A stretch of DNA of 46,646 nucleotides from Hyphomicrobiales bacterium. GTDB taxonomy: Bacteria; Pseudomonadota; Alphaproteobacteria; Rhizobiales; Xanthobacteraceae. Of this stretch, positions 1-9,235 are shown piece after piece (position 1 is the first letter of the stretch; the number at the start of each line of letters is the position of its first letter). The position numbers and the translations under genes are program-made. The DNA lies in contig JAJPKK010000021.1 in NCBI GenBank assembly GCA_021323775.1, forward strand, positions 1-46,646. The letters are read 5' to 3'. The notes under the pieces were generated by a model that was given only the letters and a program-made list of their open reading frames with translations, had not been told where the DNA came from and searched no databases.

Positions 1-114
1 CCTCCCGAATCGGTTGGGTCGCAGAGAATCAGTCCAGCATGCGGCTGACCAGAACCTTTCGTACCGTCAATGAGAAAAATGCGTTAACCTGACCTCGCTG
101 CCCTGGAGCCATGC

Positions 115-1254
115 CTACCTGACCTTGACATATTTCCGCAGAACGCGCGGCCGCGGCTCTCCGGCGAAGATGTTGCCGAATTTATCGACAGCGCCGAACT
201 CGGCGCCGCTGCCCGTCGTGGTGCCCGGATTGCCGCCCTGATCGAGAATGAAATATCTCACCCAGCCGTGGAGAGCGTCGCCGATCCTGATTCCCTGCTC
301 AAATCCCGGATTGTCCACATTGTCGGACTCTGAATCGAAGACATAGATGAGATCTTCGTCGTTGACCGAAAATGCTATGCCGCTCGGCATTCCAAACTGG
401 TGCCATTGCGCCAGGAATTTCCCATCCTGATCGAAGATTTGTATGCGGGTATTGGAGCGATCGCATACGAACAGGCGGCCGCGCTTGTCCATGGCGATGC
501 AGTGCGCCGTCCTGAATTCGCCCGGTGCGTATCCGGTCTTCCCCCACGCCTTGATGAACTTTCCGTCCTTTGAGTACCTGACGATGCGGTTGTTCGAGCC
601 GTGACCGTCGGCGACAAAAATATCGCCATTGGGCGCCGTGACCACGCCGGCGGGCGAGCGGAAATGATATTCGTCGCCTCCGGCTACCCCCGGTTCGCCG
701 AGCGTCATCAACACCGCGCCGTCAGGGCTGAATTTGCGCACGATATGGCCCGCCTTGACGCCCGCTTTGGCGGCGGTCGCCACCGCGTCCTCTGATGCCC
801 CATCCGTCACCCACACGTTGCCGTCGCGGTCCACATGCATCCCGTGCGGCCAGATGAACATCTGAGCGCCAAAGCTTTTGACGACATTGCCCTTGGGGTC
901 GAACTTGTAGATCGTGTCGTGAGGCTTGAGCCTGCCATCCGGATACATGCAGTCGAGACCGAACCGGCCGCCCCGCGCGGCCGGCACCGGGCTCGTCTCA
1001 TCGCAGCGGATAAAAGCCCAGATGCTCTCGCCGTCGGCGTCGACAGCCACCGCCGCCGGCGGGCCCATTTCCCGGCCGCCTGGAAGCTTCGCCCACTCGC
1101 CTCCCGGCGTGCTGGGGCCGCCGCCATCCGCCAATCCCCTGACCGGTCGGTAGGGATTGTCAGACGGCGCCTGGGCGAGGCACCACGCGTTCGCCGCAAC
1201 CAGCGCTGCTATGCCATACAGGACTTTCCGTCCAATTCGATTTACTTTCGACAT
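115..1254 (-). CDS. Exported NHL-repeat six-bladed beta-propeller protein (PAL-like)
   Basis: 379 aa. The N-terminus (basic MSKVNRIGRK, a hydrophobic stretch, then CLAQA) reads as a Sec signal peptide, so the protein is probably periplasmic. The body carries repeated NHL-type blades such as PHGMHVDRDGNVWVTD, PAGVVTAPNGDIFVADG and RTAHCIAMDKRGRLFVCDRS, the pattern of the beta-propeller lyase half of peptidyl-alpha-hydroxyglycine amidating lyases (PAL). That resemblance places the fold; whether it is a lyase is not shown. A GAGAGGGG Shine-Dalgarno sits about 7 bases before the ATG. A second NHL protein lies just upstream on the same strand, so the two may be co-transcribed. Alternative: a generic sugar- or ligand-binding propeller. 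Confidence 0.85.
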   Translation of the reverse strand: MSKVNRIGRKVLYGIAALVAANAWCLAQAPSDNPYRPVRGLADGGGPSTPGGEWAKLPGGREMGPPAAVAVDADGESIWAFIRCDETSPVPAARGGRFGLDCMYPDGRLKPHDTIYKFDPKGNVVKSFGAQMFIWPHGMHVDRDGNVWVTDGASEDAVATAAKAGVKAGHIVRKFSPDGAVLMTLGEPGVAGGDEYHFRSPAGVVTAPNGDIFVADGHGSNNRIVRYSKDGKFIKAWGKTGYAPGEFRTAHCIAMDKRGRLFVCDRSNTRIQIFDQDGKFLAQWHQFGMPSGIAFSVNDEDLIYVFDSESDNVDNPGFEQGIRIGDALHGWVRYFILDQGGNPGTTTGSGAEFGAVDKFGNIFAGEPRPRVLRKYVKVR

Positions 1255-1427
1255 GACGTACCCCTCTCAAGGCGAAAGCGGAGGTCCAAAAGCGGATTCG
1301 AGCGAGGTTGAAGCGCAAGCGCTTCTGCCGGCGGCGCGGCCAGGCCTGCCGCCTCGATCATTTTGAGCCCTGCGGGAACTCGGGGGGACGGACGAGCCCC
1401 GCCTCTCCCCGAGAGGCGAGTTAGCCG

Positions 1428-2744
1428 TCACTGCCAAGCTGCGTAGATGGGCTTGCCGATCAGAGTGGCAGGATTGGCGCCGGGGCGCGGACGGAATTTC
1501 TGGAATCGGCCTGCATCAACCTCTGCGACGTAGAGGTTTCCCTCCTGATCCGTGGCCATGCCGTGGACGCCCCACAGCGTGCCGGGAAAGTCGCCGATGG
1601 TTCCCCACGCGTACAGGAGATGTCCGTCCAAGTCATACTTCAGCATCTTGTGGGTATTGCGATCGAAGGTCGCCAGCGTCCGGTCGGCGCCGATCACGAC
1701 GAAATGCAGGCTCGACGGCGTCACGGCAATTTTCCATTCGGAGAGATAGTTGCCGTTTTCGTCGAAGATCTGAATGCGGTGGTTGTCGCGATCGTTAACG
1801 AATACGCGCCGCGTTTCAACGTCGACGGCGACGCCGTGCACGTTGTTCATATAACCGGGTCGCGTCTCCTTCCCCGGGTCGCCGGGCTTGCCGAAGTCCA
1901 GCAGGAACCTGCCGCTCGCATCGAACTTGGCGACGCGCGTTCCATTGTAGCCGTCGGCCACAAAGAATGTGCCGTCGGGCAGCCACGCCATGAAGGTCGG
2001 CCGGTTGAAATGGGTCGCGTCGGCGCCCGGCACGTTGGGCGTTCCGATCGTCTGCACCAGCTGCTTGCCGTCGTGGCTGAACTTGTAGATCGCATGGGTG
2101 TGGTCGTCGACGATCCACACATGCTTCTCGGGATCATATGGGCTGATGTAGACAGCATGCGGGCGCTTGAACATGTTGTCCCACTGCGTCCAGTCTTCGA
2201 TGAAGTTGCCCTGCGCGTCGACCACCATGATGCTGTGGTGCCAGCGCGCATCGACGCCCATCTCGCGGTAAGGCGGCTTGTCGCCGCGCCACATCTCCAT
2301 TCCCTTTGCGGGGTCCTGCCGCGAGCCTCCCGCGCCCGGCGGGGTTGCGGTGTTGGCGTTGCGCCACGGCAGGCCGGGCACCGGGAATTGCACGTTCGGA
2401 CCGATATCGGGCAGCAGTCGCGTCGCTGGACGCCGCATGGCCGGCAACTCGCCGCCGCCCAGCAGAAACACACGGTTCGGGCTTTCGGCAAAGATGCCGC
2501 GCGCGCCGCCGAAGGTCCATTTTTCGTGGCCAGGCAGTGTGGCGAGGTCTTTAGGCCATCCCTGCTGCACCTCGTAGGGGCCGGAAATGTCCTCTGCCCC
2601 AATGGCGCCCGGGACGGCACTGAATGAAACGGGGGTCGGCGCTGTCTGAGCTTCGGCCGGCGGGTTCATCAGCCGGCTGCCCGCAATGATCCCGATGGCC
2701 AGTCCCATCGTCAACGACAGTCCCACCGTGACGGTTTTGCTCAT
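1428..2744 (-). CDS. Exported NHL-repeat beta-propeller protein
   Basis: 438 aa with an N-terminal signal or anchor (a hydrophobic run through about residue 22, then NPPAEAQTAP). NHL blades include KRPHAVYISPYDPEKHVWIV, FMAWLPDGTFFVADGYNGTR, VHGVAVDVETRRVFVNDRDN and WGVHGMATDQEGNLYVAEVD. A longer insertion between the first blades (about residues 95-160) is Gly/Pro-rich. The Shine-Dalgarno GGGAGGA lies 6 bases from the ATG. It is a distant paralog of the next gene downstream, 173 bases away on the same strand, and is divergent from the cyclase-family gene. Function unknown; the fold suggests extracytoplasmic binding or PAL-like lyase chemistry. Confidence 0.85.
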   Translation of the reverse strand: MSKTVTVGLSLTMGLAIGIIAGSRLMNPPAEAQTAPTPVSFSAVPGAIGAEDISGPYEVQQGWPKDLATLPGHEKWTFGGARGIFAESPNRVFLLGGGELPAMRRPATRLLPDIGPNVQFPVPGLPWRNANTATPPGAGGSRQDPAKGMEMWRGDKPPYREMGVDARWHHSIMVVDAQGNFIEDWTQWDNMFKRPHAVYISPYDPEKHVWIVDDHTHAIYKFSHDGKQLVQTIGTPNVPGADATHFNRPTFMAWLPDGTFFVADGYNGTRVAKFDASGRFLLDFGKPGDPGKETRPGYMNNVHGVAVDVETRRVFVNDRDNHRIQIFDENGNYLSEWKIAVTPSSLHFVVIGADRTLATFDRNTHKMLKYDLDGHLLYAWGTIGDFPGTLWGVHGMATDQEGNLYVAEVDAGRFQKFRPRPGANPATLIGKPIYAAWQ

Positions 2745-2864
2745 GGTGTTCCTCCCCGGCGCTCGATTGGCGAAGCTTTATAATTGCCGCATTTTTGCCG
2801 GTGTAGCCGATCGCGATCAAATTGTATACTGGTTCAAAACGCTCTGAACGCAGGGAGGAATCGA
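2745..2864. promoter_or_regulatory. Divergent promoter region between NHL and cyclase genes
   Basis: These 120 bases separate two divergent gene starts and must hold both promoters. The segment around 2816-2836 is locally AT-rich (TATACT-like) and precedes the strong GGGAGGA ribosome site of the plus-strand gene. No operator could be identified by eye. Confidence 0.4.
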
Positions 2865-3890
2865 ATGCCAAATTGTCTGGCACCACTCGCCGCATGTGCT
2901 GGCCTGGTCGTCGCCGGCCTCGTTGGCGGGATCGCGATGCGAACGCAGGCTCAGCCTGCGCCGGCAGCGCCGCCCGATACGGCGGCGCTGCGAGCCCAGT
3001 ACGAGAAGTGGCGCACTGAGTTCAAGACCTGGGGCAGATGGGCCCCGATCGGGCAGGAGTCCAAGGGCACGACGAGTCTCATCACGCCGGAGAAGGTCGC
3101 AGGCGCCCTGAGGCTTGCGCGCGACGGGATCGCGGTATCGCTCGCTCACGCCGAGCCGCAGATGGCCGCCGCCGACGTCGGCCCTCCGGGCGTCTTCCAC
3201 CGCGTCACCAATAACATCACCGACACCGGCACCACCGACAACTACCAGGTCAGCTACCACGGCCAGACCGTGGCGCATATCGACACCTGGTGCCACTTCT
3301 TTGAGAACGGCGAGATGTACAATGGCGTCCAGGTCAAGGATAACGTCACCAGTGAGAGCGGATGCGTCAAAGGCGGGGTGATGAACTGGAGGGGCGGCGT
3401 CACGACGCGCGCCGTCCTCTATGACATTGCGCAGCTCAAGGGCGTCGATTGGGCAGACCCCACCGTGCCGGTCACGCGCGCTGATCTCGAAGCATGGGAA
3501 AAGAAATCCGGCGTGAAAATCGGCCCCGGGGATATCCCGCTGCTCTACACAGGCCGCTGGAAGCGGCGCGCCGCGGTCGGGCCGTGGACGGGCCAGGTCG
3601 CAGGCTATTACCCCGACACTCTGCCGTGGATGCATGAGCGGCTGCCGGCCTTCATCGGCCACGACTTCAACATCGACTGGAATCCGCGGCCCGGCTGGGA
3701 AGGGATGCGCAACCCGATCCACGTGGCGGTGCTGATCTGGATGGGGATCAACATCGTGGAGAACCTCGATCTTGAGGAGCTCGCCACGACGGCGCGGCGG
3801 CTGAACCGCTACGAATTCGCGATTACGTTCGCGCCGCTGCCCGTGGAGGGCGGCACCGGATCGCCGGTCAATCCGCTGGCGATTTTCTAG
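2865..3890 (+). CDS. Exported cyclase-family protein (kynurenine formamidase-like hydrolase)
   Basis: 341 aa from the ATG at 2865, chosen because GGGAGGA lies 6 bases upstream and the product then begins with a signal-like hydrophobic segment (LAACAGLVVAGLVGG). The sequence TVAHIDTWCHFFENGEMYNG near residue 130 corresponds to the metal-binding HxDxxxH region of the cyclase/kynurenine formamidase family (PF04199), in the longer form of the family; a second family segment is HVAVLIWMGINIVENLDLEE near the C-terminus. Members hydrolyse amides or lactones through a divalent metal. The substrate here is unknown, and the signal peptide argues against cytosolic kynurenine metabolism. Confidence 0.82.
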   Translation: MPNCLAPLAACAGLVVAGLVGGIAMRTQAQPAPAAPPDTAALRAQYEKWRTEFKTWGRWAPIGQESKGTTSLITPEKVAGALRLARDGIAVSLAHAEPQMAAADVGPPGVFHRVTNNITDTGTTDNYQVSYHGQTVAHIDTWCHFFENGEMYNGVQVKDNVTSESGCVKGGVMNWRGGVTTRAVLYDIAQLKGVDWADPTVPVTRADLEAWEKKSGVKIGPGDIPLLYTGRWKRRAAVGPWTGQVAGYYPDTLPWMHERLPAFIGHDFNIDWNPRPGWEGMRNPIHVAVLIWMGINIVENLDLEELATTARRLNRYEFAITFAPLPVEGGTGSPVNPLAIF

Positions 3891-3965
3891 ACAGCTCTGC
3901 GATTACACTGCACGGACCTTGCGGATTCCTGGCCGGGCCTGTGCAGGCTTGGTCCGGCCACCCAG

Positions 3966-3999
3966 GTCTTTCTCGGCTGAAGGGAGGCGCGAGAAAGAC
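3966..3999. terminator. Hairpin between convergent genes, candidate bidirectional terminator
   Basis: A perfect 10-bp stem (GTCTTTCTCG at 3966-3975 with CGAGAAAGAC at 3990-3999) has a 14-base loop and lies between the convergent cyclase gene and the response regulator. Neither flank has a strong T run, so termination is inferred from position. Confidence 0.4.
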
Positions 4000-4034
4000 G
4001 GCCGATGCGCCCGGCACGCGCGGAGAGAGTCCCT

Positions 4035-4412
4035 TCATGCGCCGCGGGCGGGGGCCCCGGGCGGGGCTCCCATGCAGCCGCGCAAAGCCGCGACGAGGTC
4101 ATCGATGCGCAGAGGTTTCGAGAGGACGGTCGCACCGCCGAACCAGGGCAGCAGGTTGTCCGTGGAGTACCCGGAAAGCACGACGAACGGCTTATCGGAT
4201 TCACGCAGTTTCTGCGCGACGGGCTCGGATGTCTCGCCGCCGAGATTGACGTCAAGTATGGCGACATCGCAGCCCGGCTCCGCCACGAGCGTGAGCGCCT
4301 TTGCCACGGACGGCGCGGGCCCGACCACTTCAAAACCTGCGTCAGCAAGCTGCTGGCCGATGTCGAGCGCGATAAAGAACTCGTCCTCTACGATAAGTAC
4401 GCGGGCGCTCAT
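4035..4412 (-). CDS. Single-domain response regulator (receiver)
   Basis: 125 aa starting MSARVLIVED. It is a stand-alone receiver with the acidic pair E9/D10, phospho-acceptor D54 (AILDVNLGG), the S80 position (VVLSGYS) and K99 (LSKPL). The chosen ATG at 4412 lies two bases after the stop of the upstream kinase gene, which fits translational coupling; longer N-termini would run back into that gene. There is no output domain, so it likely relays phosphate or acts by protein contact. Receivers of this type next to HWE kinases are common in rhizobiales. Confidence 0.88.
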   Translation of the reverse strand: MSARVLIVEDEFFIALDIGQQLADAGFEVVGPAPSVAKALTLVAEPGCDVAILDVNLGGETSEPVAQKLRESDKPFVVLSGYSTDNLLPWFGGATVLSKPLRIDDLVAALRGCMGAPPGAPARGA

Positions 4413-4414
4413 GA

Positions 4415-5620
4415 TTACCCGTCTAAGCGGCCCTCCATGTCCTGTTCCTGTATATGGAGAGCAGATTTTTCGAGCACCTTCGATGACGGACACACCACCC
4501 GCCAGCGCAGGCCCGTCGGCGCGAAATCGAGATCAACCTCGCCGTCAAGATTCGATTCCGCCATTGTCTTCACGACCGTGGAGCCGAAGCCATGACGGCG
4601 TGGCGCCTCAACGTGCGGGCCGTCACGCTCCGTCCAGCCGATCGTGAATGCGTCGTTAGCGCGCCACCCGATCTCGACGCGCCCCGAGTCGTTGGAAAGC
4701 GCGCCGTATTTGGCCGCGTTCGTCGCCAGTTCGTGCACGACCATGCCGAGCGTCTGCGCGGCCTTGACCGACAATCGCACCGGCGGACCGTCGAGTTCTA
4801 TTCTGCTGTCAAGCAGATCGACGAAGTGCCCGAGCTGCACGCGGATGAGATCCGAAATCTCGATGCCTTTCCATCGGCTCTTCACGACCAGATCGTGGCT
4901 TGCAGCGAGCGTGTGTATGCGTTCCGAAAACTTGGTCGCGAATTCTCCGGGGCTCGCGACTGCTGTCTGCCGCGCGATCGCCTGAACGAGGCTAAAGATA
5001 TTCTTGGAACGATGGTCCATCTCCTTCAGAAGATGCCTGACGCGGTCTGTCCGTTCGGCGATGCGCTGCTCCAGCGTGTTGTTGAGCTCGCGCAGCCGGT
5101 CCTCGGTCCGACGCCTCGAAATCACTTCTGCCTGCAGGACGCGGTTCATCTCCTCGATGCTGCGCTGCTTGCGATAAAGCTCGGCAAAGACCGCAACCTC
5201 GGCGCGCAGGACGGCCGGATTTACGGGTTTAAGCAGGTAGTCCACCGCGCCGGCGTCATAGCCTTCAAGGACATGCTGATCCTCGTTGTAATAGGCGGTC
5301 AAAAAGATGATGGGCACATTGGCGGTTCTCTTTCGCTCCCTCGCCATCCTGGCCAGCTCGAACCCTGTCATTTCCGGCATGCGGATGTCGAGAATGAGGA
5401 GGGCGAAGTCGTCAAAGAGGAGCGCAAGCAGCGCCTGCTCGCCGGACTCGGCCCGGACCAGCCGGTATTCCGGATTGTCCAGGATGGCCTCAAGGACGGT
5501 CAGGTTTTTCGGCTCGTCATCAACGATGAGGATGTTGATCGGCGGCGGCCGAGAGCTTGCCGGCCCGCGCGCAAAGGCCTTCGCCCCGCCTTCTCCCGCG
5601 CGGCCGTTTCCGGTCAACAT
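4415..5620 (-). CDS. Receiver-HWE-family sensor histidine kinase
   Basis: 401 aa from the ATG at 5620, preferred over an upstream ATG at 5644 because GAGG precedes it and it overlaps the previous stop by only 7 bases. Residues about 28-145 are a receiver (DD at 34-35, phospho-acceptor D78, K131). A coiled-coil-like linker (about 150-200) follows, then a HisKA_2/HWE dimerisation helix with MDHRSKN (H203), then an HWE ATPase with HELATNAAKYGA (N301) and the diagnostic W-x-E in GWTERDG (W329, E331). The protein is soluble. It can plausibly take phosphate on its receiver from the hybrid kinase and signal through its own H203 to the downstream receiver. Confidence 0.88.
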   Translation of the reverse strand: MLTGNGRAGEGGAKAFARGPASSRPPPINILIVDDEPKNLTVLEAILDNPEYRLVRAESGEQALLALLFDDFALLILDIRMPEMTGFELARMARERKRTANVPIIFLTAYYNEDQHVLEGYDAGAVDYLLKPVNPAVLRAEVAVFAELYRKQRSIEEMNRVLQAEVISRRRTEDRLRELNNTLEQRIAERTDRVRHLLKEMDHRSKNIFSLVQAIARQTAVASPGEFATKFSERIHTLAASHDLVVKSRWKGIEISDLIRVQLGHFVDLLDSRIELDGPPVRLSVKAAQTLGMVVHELATNAAKYGALSNDSGRVEIGWRANDAFTIGWTERDGPHVEAPRRHGFGSTVVKTMAESNLDGEVDLDFAPTGLRWRVVCPSSKVLEKSALHIQEQDMEGRLDG

Positions 5621-8600
5621 GTCGCACCTCGATGGATCAGCCACCGCCGTATCAATGACAGTAGCCGGTCCGTGTTCACCGGTTTGGAGATGTAATCATT
5701 GGCCCCGGCGTCGAGACATCTGCTCTTGTCTTCCTCCATGGCCTTCGCGGTGAGCGCCAAGATCGGGAGCTCGAGAAAGCGCGGATCTCTTCGGATCGTC
5801 CGGATGGTCTCATATCCGTCCATGCCCGGCATCATGATATCCATCAGCACCAAGCTCAGATCAGGTGTTGCGCCGACGATTTCGATGGCCTTACGGCCGT
5901 TTGTCGCGGCGATGACTTCCATGCCGTGATTCTCGAGAAGAGCCGTCAGAGCGAAAATGTTGCGGGCGTCGTCGTCGACGACGAGCGCCTTCCGGCCGCC
6001 GAGATCCTCAGGAGCGGCCGCTCTGTCGGCCGGCGCGGCGGAAATGGAATCGGCCTGCGACCTCCGCCGCCGGGCTTCCGCACCGACGTAACGGAGAGGC
6101 AGGTAGAGCGTGAAAGTGCTGCCTTGCCCGGGGGCGCTGGCAAGCTTGATCTCGCCGCCGAGCAGCCATGTGAGTTCGGCGCTGATGGCAAGGCCGAGGC
6201 CGGTTCCTCCATATTTCCGGGAGGTCTCAGCGTCGGCCTGCTGAAACGCCTCGAAGATCAGCTTCTGCTTGTCCATCGGGATCCCGATGCCGGTATCTTC
6301 GACGGTGAACGCGACCACCTGCCGCGCCTCGCCGAGCACAGGGTGACCGGGACTCCAGCCTTCCGTCGCCAGATCGACCCGCACGCCGACGCGCCCCTGC
6401 GATGTGAACTTGAATGCGTTCGACAGAAGGTTCTTGAGGATCTGCTCAAGGCGCTTGGCATCGCTTTCGATGCTCGGCGGAAGCCTTTCCGCAAAATCAA
6501 CGTGGAACGGGAGGCCCTTCGCCTCGGCCACATGGCGGAACGTCCGGGTGATGGAATCCCGGATGCTTGCGAAGGAGATTTCATCGACATCGAGGGTGAT
6601 GGTCCCCGACTCGATCTTCGACAGATCGAGGATGTCGTTGATCAGGTGCAGCAGATCGGCGCCCGCCGAATTAATGTTGCGGCAGAACTCAACCTGCCTG
6701 TCGGATAAGCCGCCCGGATTCTCAGCTAGCTGCTGGCTGAGAACGATGATGGAATTGAGCGGCGTGCGCAGCTCGTGGGAGACATTGGCGAGGAATTCTG
6801 ATTTGTACTTTGCCGTCAGCGCAAGCTCGGCGGCTTTCTCTTCGAGCGCGCGACGCGCGTGCTCGACTTCGACGTTCTTTCGCTCGACCTCGGCGTTCTG
6901 CTTGGCGAGCAGTTTCGCATGGGCGGCCAGCTCTTCGTTGGTCCGCTGAAGCTCATGCTGGCGGGATTGCAGCTGGGCCGTAAGCTGCTGCGACTGGTCC
7001 AGCAGGCCTTCCGTGCGCATGGTCGCCTCGATCGTGTTGAAAACCGCGCCCATGCTGACTGTGAGCTGGTCGAGGAAGGCGAGATTGATTTCCGTGAAGC
7101 GGTGGACGGTCGCCAGTTCGATGACCGCTTTCGTCTCGCCCTCAAATAGAACCGGCAGAACGATGATGCTCGCCCGCGGCGCCTTGCCCAGGCTGGATGA
7201 GACGCCAAAGAACTGCGGCGGAACCTCGTCGAGCAGGATGCGCCTCTTTTCGACGGCGCATTGGCCGACGAGTCCCTCTCCGGGACGGATGACGTCGCTC
7301 GGCTGTTCGGGACATGCGTAGCATGAAAGCAGCCTGAGCGCGCGATTTTCGTCGTTTCCGCTGAGACGGTAGATCGCGCCCTGGTGGGCTCTGACGAGCG
7401 GCGCGAGCTCGCTGAGCAGCATCTTGCCGACCGTGCCCAGCTCGCGCTGCCCTTGCAGCATGCCGGCAAAGCGCGCCAGGTTCGTCTTGAGCCAGTTCTG
7501 TTCACGGTTCCGCTCGGTTGTTTCGCGCAGATTGGAAATCATCGCGTTGATGTTGTCTTTCAACTCCGCCACTTCGCCGCGGGTTTCGACCTGAATGGAG
7601 CGCGTCAGGTCGCCCTTGGTCACCGCTGTGGCGACTTCTGCGATCGCACGAACCTGATTGGTGAGATTTGCGGCAAGGAGGTTGACGTTGCCGGTGAGGT
7701 CCTTCCAGGTGCCGGCCGCACCGGGGACGTTCGCTTGTCCGCCGAGGCGGCCTTCGACCCCGACCTCGCGCGCGACGTTCGTCACCTGCTGGGCAAAAGT
7801 CGCGAGCGTATCGGTCATGTTGTTGATCGTGTCGGCGAGGGCGGCGACTTCGCCCTTCGCATGCACGGTCAATCGCCGATTGAGATTGCCATTGGCCACC
7901 GCCGTCACCACCTTGGCGATGCCGCGGACCTGCTCGGTCAGGTTGGAGGCCATGAAATTGACGTTGTCGGTGAGATCCTTCCAGGTACCTCCCGCGCCTG
8001 CGACCTGCGCCTGGCCGCCGAGCTTGCCTTCGGTGCCAACCTCACGCGCCACGCGACTGACCTCGTTGGCGAACGCATTGAGCTGATCGACCATGGTGTT
8101 GATCGTATTCTTCAGCTCCAGAATCTCGCCTTTGACGTCGACCGTGATTTTGCGCTTGAGGTCCCCATGCGCCACCGCGGTCGTCACTTCCGCAATGTTG
8201 CGGACTTGCGCTGTGAGGTTGCGGCCCATGGTATTGACCGAGTCGGTCAGGTCCTTCCACGTTCCGGCGACGCCCGGCACGACAGCCTGACCGCCGAGAC
8301 GGCCATCGGTTCCAACCTCGCGGGCCACGCGGGTAACCTCTGAAGCAAACGACCGCAGTTGGTCGACCATCGTGTTGATGGCTTCCTTGAGCTGCAGAAT
8401 TTCTCCGCGCACGTCGACTGTGATTTTCTTGGACAGATCGCCGCTGGCGACAGCGATGGTTACGTCGGCGATGTTGCGAACCTGGGCCGTCAAATTGCCG
8501 GCCATCTGGTTCACGGATTCGGTGAGCTCCTTCCACACGCCCGACACGCCCGCGACCTGAGCCTGGCCGCCGAGCTTGCCCTCGGTGCCGACCTCGCGCG

Positions 8601-9162
8601 CCACGCGGGTGACCTCAGAGGCGAAAACAGCGAGCTGCTCGATCATCGCATTTACAAGCTTCGCCAAGCGAAGAAACTCGCCCCTGAGCGGACCGCCGTC
8701 CGCCTCCAGCGCCATCTCCTGCGCGAGGTCGCCTTTGGCCACGGCGCCGATCACTCGGGATATTTCGGCTGTGGGTCTGGCGAGGTTGTCCAGTATCCTG
8801 TTGAAGTGATCGACTTTGGCGGCCCAGCCGCCAGTGGCTGCGGGAACCGACATGCGCTCCTTGAGCCGGCCTTCGCGGCCGATGGCCCGCCTCAACCGCG
8901 ACATTTCGCGCCAGACGCAGTCCTCATGCGAGACGGCTTGATTGAAAGCCGCCGCGATCTGCCCATCTACTCCCTCCCAATCCGAAGGCAGTCGGACGGC
9001 AAAATTGCCGTCACGAAAGGCGAGCATTGACGCAAGTATGCGCCGCAATCGGGCATCGGCGGAGCCGTCCCTCCTCGGGATGCTTGGTCCGGCTGCGGCG
9101 GCGCGATTCGACGATGGCTTGCGAGCCGGCTTCTTAGCGTCGGAAATCCTGGTTTCGGTCAT
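5614..9162 (-). CDS. Soluble poly-HAMP hybrid sensor histidine kinase
   Basis: 1182 aa with no membrane segment. Order: a basic, low-complexity N-terminus (1-35); a degenerate HAMP-like unit near 130-180; four near-identical 92-residue HAMP-plus-linker units ([10 protein letters not shown] at 183, 275, 367, 459); a GAF domain (about 565-710); a coiled coil (715-785); HisKA with SHELRTPLN (H796); HATPase (N915 region, [16 protein letters not shown]); and a C-terminal receiver (D1108, K1160). The layout matches group III (NIK1-like) hybrid kinases, whose HAMP stack is the sensory device in osmosensing fungi. The downstream kinase and receiver genes overlap or abut, indicating one operon and probably a phosphorelay. 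The signal is unknown. Confidence 0.9.
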   Translation of the reverse strand: MTETRISDAKKPARKPSSNRAAAAGPSIPRRDGSADARLRRILASMLAFRDGNFAVRLPSDWEGVDGQIAAAFNQAVSHEDCVWREMSRLRRAIGREGRLKERMSVPAATGGWAAKVDHFNRILDNLARPTAEISRVIGAVAKGDLAQEMALEADGGPLRGEFLRLAKLVNAMIEQLAVFASEVTRVAREVGTEGKLGGQAQVAGVSGVWKELTESVNQMAGNLTAQVRNIADVTIAVASGDLSKKITVDVRGEILQLKEAINTMVDQLRSFASEVTRVAREVGTDGRLGGQAVVPGVAGTWKDLTDSVNTMGRNLTAQVRNIAEVTTAVAHGDLKRKITVDVKGEILELKNTINTMVDQLNAFANEVSRVAREVGTEGKLGGQAQVAGAGGTWKDLTDNVNFMASNLTEQVRGIAKVVTAVANGNLNRRLTVHAKGEVAALADTINNMTDTLATFAQQVTNVAREVGVEGRLGGQANVPGAAGTWKDLTGNVNLLAANLTNQVRAIAEVATAVTKGDLTRSIQVETRGEVAELKDNINAMISNLRETTERNREQNWLKTNLARFAGMLQGQRELGTVGKMLLSELAPLVRAHQGAIYRLSGNDENRALRLLSCYACPEQPSDVIRPGEGLVGQCAVEKRRILLDEVPPQFFGVSSSLGKAPRASIIVLPVLFEGETKAVIELATVHRFTEINLAFLDQLTVSMGAVFNTIEATMRTEGLLDQSQQLTAQLQSRQHELQRTNEELAAHAKLLAKQNAEVERKNVEVEHARRALEEKAAELALTAKYKSEFLANVSHELRTPLNSIIVLSQQLAENPGGLSDRQVEFCRNINSAGADLLHLINDILDLSKIESGTITLDVDEISFASIRDSITRTFRHVAEAKGLPFHVDFAERLPPSIESDAKRLEQILKNLLSNAFKFTSQGRVGVRVDLATEGWSPGHPVLGEARQVVAFTVEDTGIGIPMDKQKLIFEAFQQADAETSRKYGGTGLGLAISAELTWLLGGEIKLASAPGQGSTFTLYLPLRYVGAEARRRRSQADSISAAPADRAAAPEDLGGRKALVVDDDARNIFALTALLENHGMEVIAATNGRKAIEIVGATPDLSLVLMDIMMPGMDGYETIRTIRRDPRFLELPILALTAKAMEEDKSRCLDAGANDYISKPVNTDRLLSLIRRWLIHRGATC
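7513..8616 (-). repeat. Four tandem 276-bp units encoding HAMP domains
   Basis: The codons for residues 183, 275, 367 and 459 start at 8616, 8340, 8064 and 7788, an exact 276-base period. Repeats are clearly related at DNA as well as protein level (for example recurring GTCACCCGCG and AACCTGACC-type blocks), so unit number could change by recombination. Confidence 0.85.
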
Positions 9163-9235
9163 TGGTCACCGGCCGATAGGCCTAGAGCTATGCAAGCAGA
9201 TAGGCCGCATAGGCCTTGGTCCCGAGGCGCCGTGC

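Noticed and set aside
1563-2627. Long plus-strand open frame opposite the second NHL gene
   Set aside because: It lies wholly antisense to a recognisable protein, has no ribosome site and a biased composition; a GC-driven shadow.
3919-4647. Plus-strand open frame opposite the receiver gene
   Set aside because: Antisense to a clear response regulator and kinase; composition-driven.
7384-8343. Plus-strand open frame with internal repeats
   Set aside because: The repeats only mirror the HAMP repeats of the hybrid kinase on the other strand.
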